Shown here one piece after another: positions 21,612-34,455 of a stretch of DNA of 64,000 bases. Under the pieces are notes generated by a model. That model was given only the letters and a program-made list of their open reading frames with translations, was not told the origin of the DNA and made no database searches. The position numbers and the translations under genes were made by a program. The DNA is taken from positions 496,001-560,000 of the forward strand of contig NC_064844.1 of NCBI RefSeq assembly GCF_024166365.1. The letters run 5' to 3'. The stretch is from Elephas maximus indicus (taxonomy: Eukaryota > Chordata > Mammalia > Proboscidea > Elephantidae). Every line of letters starts with the position of its first letter. Positions within the stretch are counted from its first letter, which is position 1.

Positions 21612-22931
21612 AGTGTAAAGAGTGGTTCTGAGAACGTGGTTGCAGAGGCCAGTTGGGCAGAGAATGAAGAACCATTTGTTCTAAGTCAAGGAGCACACAC
21701 GTGGTGTCAGACTCACTGGGTAGAGGGAGGGTAAACCAGAACTCCCCAGCCCACCACTGCCTGCTGTGTCAGAGTAAGACTTGGGGATCTAGGTGTGATG
21801 CCTTCATGGCCAGTCAGAGCAGAGGAACCCAGGCAGGGGAGAGGATGAATGTAAGGAAATGGTATGAGAAGCCGTGTTCCCAGGAGTAGGACTTCCTTGT
21901 GCAGATCAGGCCTGGGGTTTTAGAGAACATGTATCCTCAGGTGGGGAGGGTGTTTGATTTCATCCTCTGGGAGAATCCCAGCACGGGTGGGAAGTCTCAC
22001 TGCCACCCAAGGGTCCAGAGCTCACCCATCCCATAGGGAGGGTGTTACAGAAGCAAGCGAGCCCTGAGCTTACCTCTCCTCTCTGTGGAGCCTGCGGAAA
22101 CAGGATGAAGGGCTCAGGAAAAGGCACTGAATTTCAGTAGATGCCTAAGGATGCAAAATTTGCAAGACACAAGAAAGAGGAGGTGGATGTCCATTATTTT
22201 TGTAAGAAGGACTGGTCTTTGCACTGCATAAAAGGAGTGTGTAGTGTGGGAGAGGGAGCAGAAAATAAGGAAGGGTTAAAGAGGGGCTTTGGGAAATAAA
22301 GAAGAGGAGAGCTAGCGAAGGAGGACCAACCATTAACTTCTCACCCTTCGAGCATCTGAGAGAGCAGGCCCCAGGGCCTGACTTTCTACTCTCTGCCCCA
22401 CTCTGCTCAGTAAACAACCTTGTCAGCCTTCCCAGGGGCTCTGTGTGCGTGCTTTGTTCCTGTTAAGCAAGTAGTGTGTAGATAACTTGCCAGAATTCCT
22501 CGGTTAAGCCTAATTTGTTTCTTTCTCCTTTTTTTTAAAAAAAGTAATATGGTAGAATTTTTAGGACAGCAGTTGAAGAACTATGTATTGAGTCATTCCT
22601 GATCCTGATCCTGTTACTTCCCTGATAAACAAACCCCCCAACTGTGAGTATGGTCTGTGAGTTCTGTGTGGCCATCACAACCAATTATGGAACCCAGGAG
22701 AGAAGTAGAGAGTGCTGTGGGAAGACGGCTGGTGTCAATTAGTAAAAAGGCTGGAGAGAGGAGGCATGTCTGACCTCCGCATCACAGGAATCAGCCTCGG
22801 GCTGTTGGTGCCGATGGTGATCCTCCTTCCCCCTTGTGGAGTTGGACTAGGTCCATCACTGCCGCCATGCCATTTTACAGCCCTTATTTTTTTATATAGA
22901 AATAGCTTCTCTGCAGACATAAATACTTAAG
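21612..22931. other. Intergenic, no recognised feature
   Basis: Moderately GC-rich, purine-rich unique-looking sequence. Short open frames are present, but without splice or homology support. Confidence 0.5.
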
Positions 22932-23250
22932 TGAACTTGAGGTCATGCTGGAGTAGCGTGTCCTTATAAGACGAGAAGAGACAGAGAGACACGGGAAGAA
23001 CACTGCCTGAATGGTTGGGCAAGTGAAGACTTGAAGTGATGCTGCCACAAGCCAACGGCTGCCTGGGGTTACCAGAAGCTGGAGAGGCAAGGAAGGATCC
23101 TCCTCTACAGCCTTCAGGAAGAACACGCTGTGCCAACACCCTGAATTTTGTTTTCCAGCTTCAGAACTGTGAGACAATAAACCTTTTCAGTTTTAAGCTG
23201 TCCAGCTGTGGCACTTTGGCACAGCAGCCCTGGGAAGCTAGGACACACAA
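22932..23250 (+). mobile_element. MLT1-type LTR, 5'-truncated
   Basis: GTGTCCTTATAAGACGAGAA, GAAGTGATGCTGCCACAAGC, GAAGCTGGAGAGGCAAGGAA and AGAACTGTGAGACAATAAAC are diagnostic MLT1 LTR blocks in consensus order. The AATAAA is the LTR's own poly(A) signal. Confidence 0.88.
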
Positions 23251-25718
23251 CGTTCAGACACTGCTACCTGAATCCCACCCTCTGCCTGTAAGACTTTTGT
23301 AACCTTAAAATCTCTGAGCAAATGCAGCTCCTCCCCAAACACCCCCCTCAACATACACACCTTGTGGGAGGTGGGTGCAGAGGGTTTTCCCAGCAAACTG
23401 CAAACAATGTGCTTCAAAGAGAAGCTTCTGGACCTTCATGCGTCTTCGGGCAGACAATTGGCCACAAGGACGTTAGTCATAACTCGTCTCTCCCTTGAGG
23501 CTGGTTCGGTTGGCAGGTTCCTTTCAGCTTTCTGGGTGTGTTGTGAAGCAGCATGCTGGCATGGTTACTGCACAAAGTTTTCCCACGCAACTTTGCAACA
23601 ATATGGAATCTGTCTGAGAAAGGTTCTCTCAGAGCGTGGTATGGTTTACTAAAGAGCAATACTTTCACCTGTGGAACTCTGGGCATCAAAGAACAGCTGT
23701 CCACCACTGACAGTGACCAGACTGAACAAACCAGGAGCTGGCTACTCACTCCTCAGAGTGGCTGGGGACAAACTCGAATGTTCAGAAAAGGGAGGGACCT
23801 GCTGGTTACACAGGTGCTTGAGATGGTCGAGGTTTCTCTTAAGCTTCTTGATTCTAAGTGAGACGTGGAGGAAGGTAAGAGAAGCAGAAATTTAGAATGT
23901 AATTTTGATAACAGTTATCTGAGTATTACTGTGTTACAGTGTCATGACTACATTTCAACTCACGTTACATCAAGTATTTTAATTACACAAACAAGTATTC
24001 TTGAAATAGAAGATGGTATCAAACTACATGTTTGGAACTGATATTACAATTGACTAGGAGAATCCAAGAGCTACAAGGTTGAGTGAGAGAGATGACAGAT
24101 GGAGAGAAAAGGAGGAAAAGAAAGAGAATAAGAAAATGGAAGTAAAACACCACCTTCCATCAAGGCATTCTGTAGTTCAGGGCTGGGCAAAAAAGCAGTT
24201 AAAAGATCTAACAAAACTGTTAATAAGGGATGAAAGAGTCCAAAAGTGCAAACTGTTCGGAATCCTGAAACTCAGAGAAAATGGAGATAAATTCCGGATG
24301 GACTCTAGGTGATTTCTAGTAGAAAAACCAATTAACAAGGTTCTAAATCTCAGTCATTGGGTACCACAACTCAACTACGTTCCTAAAAGGAACCAAAAAG
24401 ATTCCCAAGTATTTATGCTACTTCATTACATCTCCTATAGCAGAAATTACAGAAATTAGGCTTAAAACCCACGGAGATTTCATTTCAGCAGTCCCCATCC
24501 CAGCATGTTTCTAAAGCAATCATTTGCTCACCAGTAGGTGACACTCCCCTCACCTCCACAGCCTCACCTTGCCTCTGTGGATACGTGCTGTTCCCCCAAG
24601 CCAGCTCCCCTTGCTCCCCTAACTGACCCTGTCAGGGTCTCTGCATTTTCCCTCCTGTCACGCTTTCCAGGAATCTTCTGGCACCTTTGACCTTACCCTG
24701 ACAGGTGGCAGCCCTGACCCTGGAAACATCTCGCATCTAGCTCAGAACTTCTCGTTGTTCTGTGGTAATGGTGTGTGATGTCGTATCCTTGAAGGCAGGG
24801 CTTTTATCTTCCAATTTTGTATCCCCAGGGCTGACCAGGAGCCCAGCATGTAGGAAGAACTTCGTCCGTATTTTTGAGTGAACGGATCTTTAATGATGGA
24901 GCACAATATGTTTCAGTAAACATCCCAACAGGACAGCTCCGAGGATAACTTTCCGTTTTTGCTGTTCTAACCTTTATATGAACATCATGCAGATTATCGA
25001 TGGCCAAAGATACAATTTAAGCATTCTTCTTTAACATAAGGGATATTTTATTGGAGGGTTTTAATTCTTTTCTTTCAACAATACAGCTAGCCTATAAATA
25101 ATCATACAAAATAAGAACACCCCATAACTCATCCTAGTTCATTCAGTCGACAAAAACCTAATCTTGGCACTGAGGATACATTAGCAAACAAAAAAGACAG
25201 TCTGTACTCCATGGAGCTTACAGGAGCAGCCAGGAGGTCCTGGAGCCACCATGTGGGGGTCCAGGAACTTTCCAGGAAGAGCCAGGAAGGGTCCAGGGAC
25301 GTTCCATAGACTGTGACAGCGATGACATTCCACGAGGTCTCTGTGTAAATTGACGTGGAGTCATTTGCTCATACATGTCAGTATTTCATATCCATCTTCA
25401 TTATTTTCTCATTCCTTCACTCGTAAGCATTACTTTATAACTCAAAGGCAGAGGAAGTAAAACATTTGCCCTCAGGCAGTCCTGTGTCATGGAGAGTCAA
25501 GAAGGAGCCCAGGGAAACCAGCAGCCCTTCCATACTGCAGCCTGATAGCTTTAGTCTGCAGCGCTGTGAAGCTTCATGATTGTTGTACAGTTTAGACCTG
25601 GATACACGGATTACCATGCACCCCGCAAATAAGCCAGGAGGATGAAGTCATTTTAAAATTCACATTTTAAAAAAGGCAACATTATGTTGTTTATTCATAA
25701 TTAGCTTGTGATCAGGTA
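23251..25718. other. Intergenic, no gene seen
   Basis: Mostly unique-looking. An L2-tail-like patch lies at about 24770-24880 (GAAGGCAGGGCTTTTATCTT, CAGCATGTAGGAAGAAC). The open frames here (up to about 100 codons) overlap one another on both strands and lack splice support. Confidence 0.5.
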
Positions 25719-26112
25719 TTTGTTAGTTACCCTCAAACTAGCTCTGATTCATGGCGACCCCATGCACAAGAGAGCGAAAGGGCGCCCAGTCCTGAGCCGT
25801 CTTCACAATCGTTGATATATTCAAGTCCACTGTTGGGGCCACTGTGTATTTTGAGTGACTTCCAGCCTAGGGGGCTCATTGTCCAGCTCTGTATCAGACG
25901 ATAGTCTGTTGTGATCCATAAGGTTTTCATTGGTTAATTTTTAGAAGTAGATCACCAGGCCTTTCTTTCTAATCTCTCATAGTCTGGAAGCTCCACGGAA
26001 ACCTGCCCACCATGAGTGACCCTGCTGGTATTTGAAATACCGGTGGCACAGCTTCCAGCGTCACAGCAACACACAAGCCAACACAGTAGGACAGACTGAC
26101 AGACAGGTGGTG
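25719..26112 (-). mobile_element. RTE-derived non-autonomous element (RTESINE-like)
   Basis: One end (GATTCATGGCGACCCCATGC, TCTTCACAATCGTTG) matches the RTE 3' end. The other (AAGGTTTTCATTGGTTAATT, ATACCGGTGGCACAGCTTCC) matches the RTE 5' region seen at 46.6-46.86 kb. The coding middle is absent, giving an element of about 390 bp that can only move with RTE proteins. Confidence 0.8.
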
Positions 26113-27369
26113 GAAGCAGGTATTACCCACCCTCACTGTATTCTTCTGAGCTGTTCACTCCTCATTTTATTTTACCCAGTGTGGTTAACCTTTCCCCTTC
26201 AAGTCTTCCTAAACTTGTTCTTATACATTCCAGACCATACCATTGCTGTAACTTCCTGAAGAGTAAATTCTATGCCTAAAAGAAGGAAAAATGACCTACC
26301 TTAAAACCTGGGTTCAGCTCATCATTAGAAAAACTTGCCCAATTGTCCGTAAACAATTCTAATAAACTTTAAATACATTTACTGGTAATAACTGAAACCT
26401 CAAAATTCTTCTTTTGAAAAGATAAGATAGTCCCCCCTTCAGAGGTTGCCAGATGGCTGCAGCCCCCCTCCTTCACTGTGCTCCCTGGGATCACCTCGCA
26501 AACAAATAATCACACTCAAACCCTTGTCTCGGGGTCTGCTCCTGGGAGTGGGGGCCGAGCCAAGACAGTGTTCTTCTAAATACCGGGGTGTCTAACAGCA
26601 CTGGGCCCACATTTCTGCACGCTGGAGCCCAGAGACAGCTCGCCCTATCATGCCCCCAGGCCCTCTCCCCTGACCCCCATCTTGCACAGCCTTCTTTAGG
26701 TTGCCCCACTGGCCCCCACAGACATCTGCATTCGCAATCTCGCAGATGTGAGATACTTATTAGGGGAGTTCTCAGGCAGTGAGAGAGGAGACAATAAACA
26801 GATACATTTTAAAACTTCAACGCCACAGTCCAATCTATGCCATGTGTGTAACTGAAAGACAAAATATATCAGTAAACAGAAAAAAACTACTTGCTTTCAT
26901 AAGTACCCTATTCTGTAAGTCTGATTTTTATTTTCTTCTTTTGTGTTTCCTGCTTTTTTATTTACTCCAGTTGGGATTTCCAGATTTTCATTCCAAGAAC
27001 TAACTTGCTTTGCTCTTGTTACCTCATTAATGAGCTTGAGGGCTTTCAGAGGGACGTTTAATGCTTCAAATTCAATTAGCAAGCTGTCCTGGAAGAAAAA
27101 ACACACCACTGTCATTTCTAAATTAATTCTACAACCTTACAAAATTTGATGTCCACAAAAGAATGTGAAAATCATCTTAGATTATTTAGCCAGCAATTCC
27201 ATCTGACAAATTTGAGATTCGATTCTTTCAAATAAAAAGGCATAGAAAGCAAAACTGCTTTCATGAAAAGAAGTGATAGCTTACACGTGATTTAAACTTT
27301 AAAAAATCAATTACTAAAAAAAACCGTCTTTCCTAGATTTACTTCAAAGTAAGAAAGGCTAATCTGTGT
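26113..27369. other. Intergenic; includes a weak exon candidate
   Basis: Unique-looking sequence. It contains the 66-bp minus-strand exon candidate at 27023-27088, listed separately. No other signal. Confidence 0.45.
27023..27088 (-). other. Possible 66-bp exon of an unrecognised gene
   Basis: On the minus strand TTTTTTCTTCCAG precedes 66 bp that are open in only one frame (22 codons, from DSLLIEFEALNV through LKALKLINE). The stretch ends at GAG/GTAACA. Length and phase are symmetric. I do not recognise the peptide, and no partner exon could be linked. It may be chance or a diverged repeat. Confidence 0.18.
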
Positions 27370-27532
27370 GAGGAAATCCAGGTGGTGTAGAGGTTAAGAG
27401 CTACAGCTGCTAACCAAAGGTGGTCAGTTCAAATCCACCAGCCACTCCTTGGAAACTCTATGGGGCAGCTCTACTTTGTCCTATATATAGGGTCACTATG
27501 AATCGGAATCGACTCAATGGCAATGGGTTTTT
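27370..27532 (+). mobile_element. AfroSINE, internally shortened form
   Basis: GTAGAGGTTAAGAGCTACAG, GTCAGTTCAAATCCACCAGC, CACTCCTTGGAAACTCTATG and GAATCGGAATCGACTCAATG. It lacks the TGGTCTGCTTC block, as the copies at 8592 and 37222 do. Confidence 0.92.
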
Positions 27533-27821
27533 GGAATCTGTGAGAAAACTAAAAACTGAGAATTAGTATTAAATTTTCAAGACCATTTAATCTGTTATCT
27601 AATTTTACGGCATAGTTAATTTTTCCATCTGGAGGTGTTCACAATTAACATTTCAAAACGAAAATGACAGGATAATACGGGCCACTGCAATCGCTGGCAC
27701 TTCTGACACCCACATTCTGCCAGGACAGCCGGATCCCTAACCCCGGGGCAATAAAGCAACGGGAGTTTTCAAATAAGTGGTGATGGCTCCTTCAAAAGAA
27801 CAGCTCTGAATATGTTTTGAA

Positions 27822-30555
27822 CCACTATGCATTGCACCAACCAGCGTTAGTGAGCTGAAATGGATTGGTGTTGGCCATTTTGAATTAGAAAATTATTATT
27901 ATTTTTTTTACTACGCTGGAAATCGTAACTTGAAGAGGAGTGGTGCTGCATTCATCATCGAAAAGACCGTTTCAAGATCTACTCTGAAGTACAACGCTGC
28001 CAGGGGCAGGATAATATCCATACACCTACAAGGAAGAACCGCTAATAAGACTATTATTCAATTTTAAGCACCAACCACTAAGGCCAAAGACGAAGAAAAT
28101 GAAGATTTTTACCAACTTCTGCCATCTGAAATTGATCAAATATGCAGTCAAGATACATTGATAATTACTTGGTGATTGGAATGTGAAAGTTGGAAACAAA
28201 GAAGGATCAGTAGTTGGAAAATATGGCATTGGTGACAGAAACAACCTGGAGATAGTATGAAATACCTTTTTTCAACAATATGAACAGTGGCTATACACAT
28301 GGACTTAACCAGATGGAATACACAGGAATCAAATTGACTATATCTGTGGAAAGAGATGATGGAGAAGCTCAATATCATCAGTCAGAACAAGGCCAGGGGC
28401 TTACTGTGGAACAGACCATCAATTGCTCGTATGCAAGTTCAAGTTGAAACTGAAGAAAATTAAAACAAGTCCGCGAGAGCCAAACTATGACCTTGAGTAT
28501 ATCCCACCTGAATTTAGAGACCATCTCAAGATTGGATTTGACTCGTTAAACACTAATGACTGAAGACCAGACGAGTTGTGGAATGACATCAAGGATACTA
28601 TACATGAAGAAAGCAAAAGGTCATTAAAAAGACAGGAAAGAAAGAACAGACCAAAATGGATGTAAGAAGAGGTTCTGAAACTTGCTCTTGAACGTAGAGT
28701 AGCTAAAATGAATTGGAAGAAATGATCACGCAAAAGAGCTAAACAGAAGATTTCAAAGGGTAGCTCGAGAAGACAAAGTACTATAAGGAAATGTGCAAAG
28801 ACCTGAAGTTAGAAAACCAAAAGGGAAGAACACACTCAGCATTTCTCAGGCTGAAAGAACTGAAGAAAAAATTCAAACCTTAAGTGGCAATATGAAGTAT
28901 TCTATGGGAACATAAAAAAAAAAAAAAAATTTATGGGGAAAATATTAAACAATGAAGGAAGCATCAAAAGCAGATGGAAGGAATACACAGAGTCATTGTA
29001 TCAAAAAATTTGTCAACATTCAACCATTTCAGGAAGTAGCATATGATCAAGAACCGATGGTACTGAAAGAAGTCCAAGCTGCACTGAAGGCATTGATGGA
29101 AAACAAAGCTTCAGGGATTGACAATACCAATTTAGATGTTTCAACAAATGGATACAACACGGAAGCACTCACTTGTCGAAACCAAGAAATGTGGAAGACA
29201 GCTACCTGGCCAACTGACTGGAAGAGATCCATATTTGTGCCCATTCCAAAGAAAGGTGATCCAGCAGAATGCAGAAATTAACAAACAATATCATTAATAA
29301 CACACACAAATTTTGCTGAAGATCATTCAAAAATGGTTGTAGCAGTACATCAACAGGGAACTGCCAGAAATTCAAGCCAGATTCAGAAGAGGATATGAAA
29401 CAAGGGATATCATTGCTGATGTCAGATGAGCCTTGGAGGAAAGCAGAGAATACCAGAAAGACGTTTACCTGTGTTTTATTGACTATGCAAAGGCATTCAA
29501 CTGTGTGCATCATAACAAATTATGGATAATATTGTGAAGAATAGGAATTTCAGAACACTTAATTGTGCTCGTGAGGAACCCGAACATAGACCAAGAGGCA
29601 GTCGTTTGAACAGAACAAGGGGATACTTCGTGGTTTACAGTCAGGAAAGGTATGCTTCAGGGTTATATCCTTTCACCATACGTATTCAATCTGTATATTG
29701 AGCAAATAATCTGAGAAGCTGGACTATATGAAGAGGAACGGGGCATCAGGATTGGAGGAAGACTCATTAACAACCTGCAATAGGCAGATAACACAACCTT
29801 GCTTCCTGAAAGTGAAGAGGCCTTGAAGCGCTTACTGATGAAGATCAAGGACTACAGCCTTCAGTATGGATTATACCTCAATATAAAGAAAGCAAAAATC
29901 CTCACAACTGGACCACCAAGCAACATCATGATAAACAAGAAATGGTTGAAATCATCAAGGATTTCATTTTACTTGGATCCACAATCAGCATCCTGGAAGC
30001 AGCAGCCAAGAAATCAAATGACATATTGGGCAAATCTGCTGCAAAAGACCTCTTCAAAGTATTAAAAAGCAAAGATGTCATTTTGAGGACTAAGGTGCAC
30101 CTGACCCAAGCCATGGTATTTTCAATTGCCTCACACGCATGCAAAAGCTGAACAATGAATAAGGAAGACTGACTAAGAATTGACGCCTTTGAATTATGGT
30201 GTTGCCAAAGAATATTGAATATACCATGGATTACCAGAAGAATAAACAGATCTGTCTGGGAAGAAGTAGAGCCAAAATATTCGCTAGAAACAAGGATGGC
30301 GAGACTATGTCTCACATAAGTTGGCCATGTTATCAGGAGGGACCAGTCCCTGTCAAAGGACATCATGCTTGGTAAAGCAGAGGGTCAGAGAAAACAGGAA
30401 GACTCTCAATGAGATGGACTGACACAGTGGCTGCAACAATGGGCTCAAACACAGCAACGATTGTGAGGGTGGCACAGGCCTGGGCAGTGTTTTGTTCTGT
30501 TGTACATAGTGTTGGTATGAGTTGGGACAGCCTCAATGGCACCTAACAACAACAG
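27822..30555 (+). mobile_element. RTE/BovB-type LINE, about 2.7 kb, longest copy
   Basis: It begins within the endonuclease (GAGCTGAAATGGATTGGTGT), continues through the reverse transcriptase region (around 29800 the YADDTT site reads with stops nearby) and ends with the 3' tail CACCTAACAACAACAG. Many in-frame stops and frameshifts show a dead copy. An A-rich expansion lies at 28914-28929. A fragment at 28952-29281 still reads for 109 residues (IQPFQEVAYDQEPMVLKE, IFVPIPKKGDP). Confidence 0.93.
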
Positions 30556-31660
30556 TATGAGCTTCAGGAAATATGAGTGTTCAATAAGTATCATATTTAT
30601 AACCAGTGTGGCAGACATTGCAGTTTGCTTACCCAGTAGCCATTGTCCTTACGCACAGAATTCGAATTTCTCCTGAGCAGAATGTGCCTGGTTAAAATGT
30701 TGAACGTTAAGAGTACCACATAACATAGTTCTGGTCACTTGTCACTTCTATAAGCAGGGGCCGTGTGGGGCTTCTGGGATAGATACTGTTATCCATAAAG
30801 AGGCACAGTCTTAGCCAGCTCATGCCCATTAACCTCCTCTTCTTCCTGCCGGGTTGTAGAAGAGACATCCTGCCCCATGAAGATGAAGGCAACATCCTAA
30901 GGATGGTGGACCTGGGAGCTTAGAGGAACCTGGGTCCTCTGTGACTTCCTCGAGCATTCGCAGCAGCCCTGGACTGCCTACCTTCCAATTCTTTATATGA
31001 AAACAAACCCCTACTTGGTAAGGCATTGAAGCTGGGTTTCTACTTACATGCATCCAGTTGCAACGCTCACTGATACAATCAGCATTTCCATTTTTGTACA
31101 TTCCTTAAAGTTCCAATAAGAAGAATGAATAACAGGCCCACAGCTGCACGGAATCTTCCCCCCCGCCCCGCCCCCCAGTCTACTGAACAGGGTTCATTCT
31201 TCTCCAGACACGTGACTCCCTAACAATACTCAGCTCATGAGCAGGGCTAACAGGGAGTGAAGGCAGCACAACCCGGGAATCACATTGGTTTACCTGCACT
31301 TTTCCCAGTGCATTGTTTTGAAGCAATATGTGAAGATTTTAAGGGAAAAAAAACCCAGAAAATCCTGTACAAATGCCTTCCTTTATGGTAAGCAGTGGCA
31401 ATACGAAGCTGGGTGCTCATTTCTCTCTCTGTGAAAAAATACGACTCATTTGATTATAGAAAACTTTTTTTTTTTTCATGAAAATGGTCCCTAATTTTCT
31501 CACGTATCCACATCTCACAGGAGGCAGGGTAAGCCCCGGGGCTTGAGGTTGCAGAACTGACTCTGATGGGGGCGCAGGTTGAATGTCCTAAGATTTCAGT
31601 CAGAATTATTATTGTTTCTGTTAGTGCTCTGGTGATGATGTTACACAAAATTTGATTTTA
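30556..31660. other. Intergenic, no gene seen
   Basis: Unique-looking sequence with short homopolymer runs and a C-rich patch at 31160-31180. Confidence 0.5.
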
Positions 31661-32062
31661 CAGTGCAATTTTGCAAAATTCAATTTTTTAAAGGAATGCA
31701 TTTTTTTTTAAAAGTTCCAATGAGGATCATCTAATTGGAACTCAAAAAAAAAAAAAAAAACCAAAAAAACCCGCTGAGTAATGAAAGTGATACTATAATA
31801 TGACTGCTCTAGCCACAGAGAAAAATCTAATACGCACAAAGATTTTTATCTGTGTCTAGACCACTCGTGTTATAACATTATTTTCATTGCTCAGTTTTTT
31901 TTTTTTTTTTTTTAAGTTCCAATTAGATGATTCTTTGATCTACCTGGGCTATTAATAGCAGTCCTGGCAAGAGTTAATATCTGTTTCTAAGTATCAGACA
32001 TTTCTGCCATAATGGTTATATGCATTCCTTTTAAAAGAACTGAATTTTGCAAAATTGCACTG
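31661..32062. mobile_element. Palindromic fold-back element (possible DNA transposon)
   Basis: The ends CAGTGCAATTTTGCAAAATT (31661) and AATTTTGCAAAATTGCACTG (to 32062) are inverted repeats. The next inner blocks also pair: ATCATCTAATTGGAACT with AGTTCCAATTAGATGAT, CTGAGTAATGAAA with TTTCATTGCTCAG, and CTAGCCACAGAGAAAAATCT with AGATTTTTATCTGTGTCTAG. The centre is near 31835. The right arm carries about 80 extra bases. Tc1/mariner-type origin with a TA target is possible but not shown. Confidence 0.65.
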
Positions 32063-32240
32063 TGGAAAATTAGGAAATGAGTGGTCTAGCCACAGAGAAA
32101 ACTCTTTGTGCATATTAGCGTTTTCTGTATAAAGGAAGTCATTTTCACACCTTTACAAATAACAATATGCTCTACTTACAAAGAATTCTGGAAATAAGTA
32201 TTTTTGTTAGCAAGTATTTTCTAGCTCCTGTCTATCTAAC

Positions 32241-32440
32241 AAGGAGCTCTAGTGGCACAATGGTTAAGCACTCAGATGTAACCAAAAGGTTGGCTGTTTG
32301 AACCCACCAGCCACTCCGTGGGAGAAAGATGTAGCAGTCTGCTTCTGTACAGATTACAGCCTTGGGAACCCTATGGGGCAGTTCTACTCTGTCCTACAGG
32401 GTTGCTATAGGTTGGAATCAACTTGATGGCAGTGGGTTTA
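32241..32440 (+). mobile_element. AfroSINE, full form
   Basis: AAGGAGCTCTAGTGGCACAA, GGTTGGCTGTTTGAACCCAC, CAGTCTGCTTCTGTACAGAT and GTTCTACTCTGTCCTACAGG, with tail AATCAACTTGATGGCAGTGG. Confidence 0.94.
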
Positions 32441-32489
32441 GTTTACATATTTATATATATGTAATATGTGTAGTTGCTATTTGTTTATC

Positions 32490-32680
32490 ATGTCTCCTGT
32501 ACTAGAATGTAAGCTCTACGAGGCCAGGAATTCATCTGTTCACTGCTGAATCCCTAGGGTCTGAAACAGGGCCTAGCACTGTTTCATGTGCTGGTTCAAT
32601 AGTAGAGAACAAAACAGAAAAATCTCTGCCCTGTGGCACATGATAGGTGTTTGATAAACATTGTTGAATGAATTCTCAGC
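32490..32680 (+). mobile_element. L2 LINE 3' tail
   Basis: GAATGTAAGCTCTACGAGGC, TTCACTGCTGAATCCCTAGG and ATAGGTGTTTGATAAACATT with a TTGAATGAATT end are typical of the L2 3' end. Confidence 0.75.
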
Positions 32681-32751
32681 ATTACAACCCACATCTACTA
32701 AAGCAAACATATTGTGCCGTAAGTTCTTTATAATGGGTATTAGTGACACAC

Positions 32752-33212
32752 TGTTCGTATTAGTGTCATGTGGCTGCTGGAACAAATTACTACAAAACAA
32801 CGGAATTTATTCTCTCACGGTTCTGGAAACCAGGAGTCCAAAATCAGTATCCCTGGGCCAAAACCAGGTGCCAGCAGGGCCACACTCCTTCTGAAGGCTC
32901 TGGGAGAAACGCCGTCCCCTGTCTCCCCCAGCTTCTGGTGATGGCCAGCATTCCTTGGCTTGTGGCCACATCCCTCCAGTCTCTGCCCCGTCTTCACGTG
33001 GCCTTCTCCTCTGTGCGTGAAATCTCTTTGCCTCCCTCTTACAAGTCTACATGTGACAGCATTTAGGGACCATCCCTATAATCCAGGATAACCTCCCCAT
33101 CTCAAAATCCTTAATTTAATAACATCTGCAAAGACTCTTTTTCCGACTAAGGTAACATTTACAGGTTCCAGGGATCGGGACTTCATATCTTTGGGGGCCT
33201 ACAACACTTCAG
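32752..33212 (-). mobile_element. MLT1-type LTR, near full length
   Basis: GGAATTTATTCTCTCACGGT, GAAGGCTCTGGGAGAAACGC, CCAGCTTCTGGTGATGGCCA and ATCTGCAAAGACTCTTTTTC follow the antisense MLT1 LTR consensus for about 460 bp. Confidence 0.9.
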
Positions 33213-34030
33213 TTCTTGTAGCTGAAGGGAAGTTCCTACCAGGAGGATCCCAGAAGGTATCTTCTGTTTTCTGCATTTGCCTTTACCTCTCCTCGGAAAA
33301 TACATGTGTTTCTGAGGAACTAAGAAATGCTATAGCTCTTTATTTTCTTATATAACTGTAGGCATTGTCTTTTCCAAAGAAGCAGTGTAACAGTGTTTTT
33401 TTTTTTTTTAATAAAAATAAAAGCAATGTATTGTTTTGCAATGGTACACTTCAATTTGAATCCAGAAAAAAAAAAGTAATGTATGAAAGATCAATAGCAA
33501 TACTCACGGCATGTCAATTAAAACCACTTTAAATTCATGCATGTTATTGTCGTGTTATGTGCTGTTGAGTTGATTCTGACTCAGAGTGACCCTATGTACA
33601 ACAGAACAAAACACTGCCCAGTCCTGCACCATCCTCACAGTGTAATAGTGTTTGTGACTTGTTCATGAAAGGATTGGATTATCTTCCATCAGGAAACACC
33701 CACAAAATTAAATTAATGAGCAGTGAAGGTGGTGAAATGATACTTGAGAACATTGTTTTCTATCCTGTACCAGTAGATCCCACCATGCTTTGCAGACAGG
33801 ATACAAAGTCGTTAGCATTCACCACTGAGAGTCATTATCCCCCAGGTCACAGAACCAGGCTGTGACCCCGGCGTCCTTGCCAACGAACACAGTGCTGTCT
33901 AGTTTCACAGAAACACCTAGAGCCCCAGCAACCTTTGCTGTGTTTGGGAGCCAGCCCCTAGAATGAAGGGACAGACAGACGACATTAACAATAAGGTGGT
34001 TTCGGCACTGTTAAACCTTTCCTTCCCTGT
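33213..34030. other. Intergenic with RTE 3' end fragment
   Basis: 33544-33642 (minus) holds an RTE 3' end piece (GTTGAGTTGATTCTGACTCA, AACAAAACACTGCCCAGTCC). The rest is unique-looking without coding support. Confidence 0.6.
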
Positions 34031-34231
34031 GTGGTGCAAATGGTTAGTGTGTTCAGCTGCTAACCTAAAGGTATGGGGTTCAAGTCTGCCCAAAGGTGCT
34101 TTGGAAGAAAGGCCTGGAGATCTACTTCCCAAAAACCAGCCATCGAAAACCCTCTGGAGCACAGTTCTACTCCCACACGGGGGGGGGGGGGGGCGCATGA
34201 GTCAGAGTCGACTTGATGGCAGCTGGTTGGT
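34031..34231 (+). mobile_element. AfroSINE with a G15 run
   Basis: TGGTGCAAATGGTTAGTGTG, CTGGAGATCTACTTCCC and GTCAGAGTCGACTTGATGGC. A run of 15 G (34179-34193) replaces the usual TATAGGGTTGCTATGAG segment. Confidence 0.88.
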
Positions 34232-34455
34232 CTAATTAAGCCCTTCTGAAATTTGGTTTGGAGACCCAGAATTTAAACTTCTCCTGCTTTTTATCCTCTT
34301 AAAAAAAAAATTTTTTTTTTTTATAACTTCACTCAAATAAAGTACTTTCACAACTTCTTTACTGGAAAAGACTATTATGGATTATTTAAATAAGGTCAAA
34401 TTTAATCAAAGTGTAAAGCCAACTTATTTTTATATAATCGTATTTAAAAAAAATA

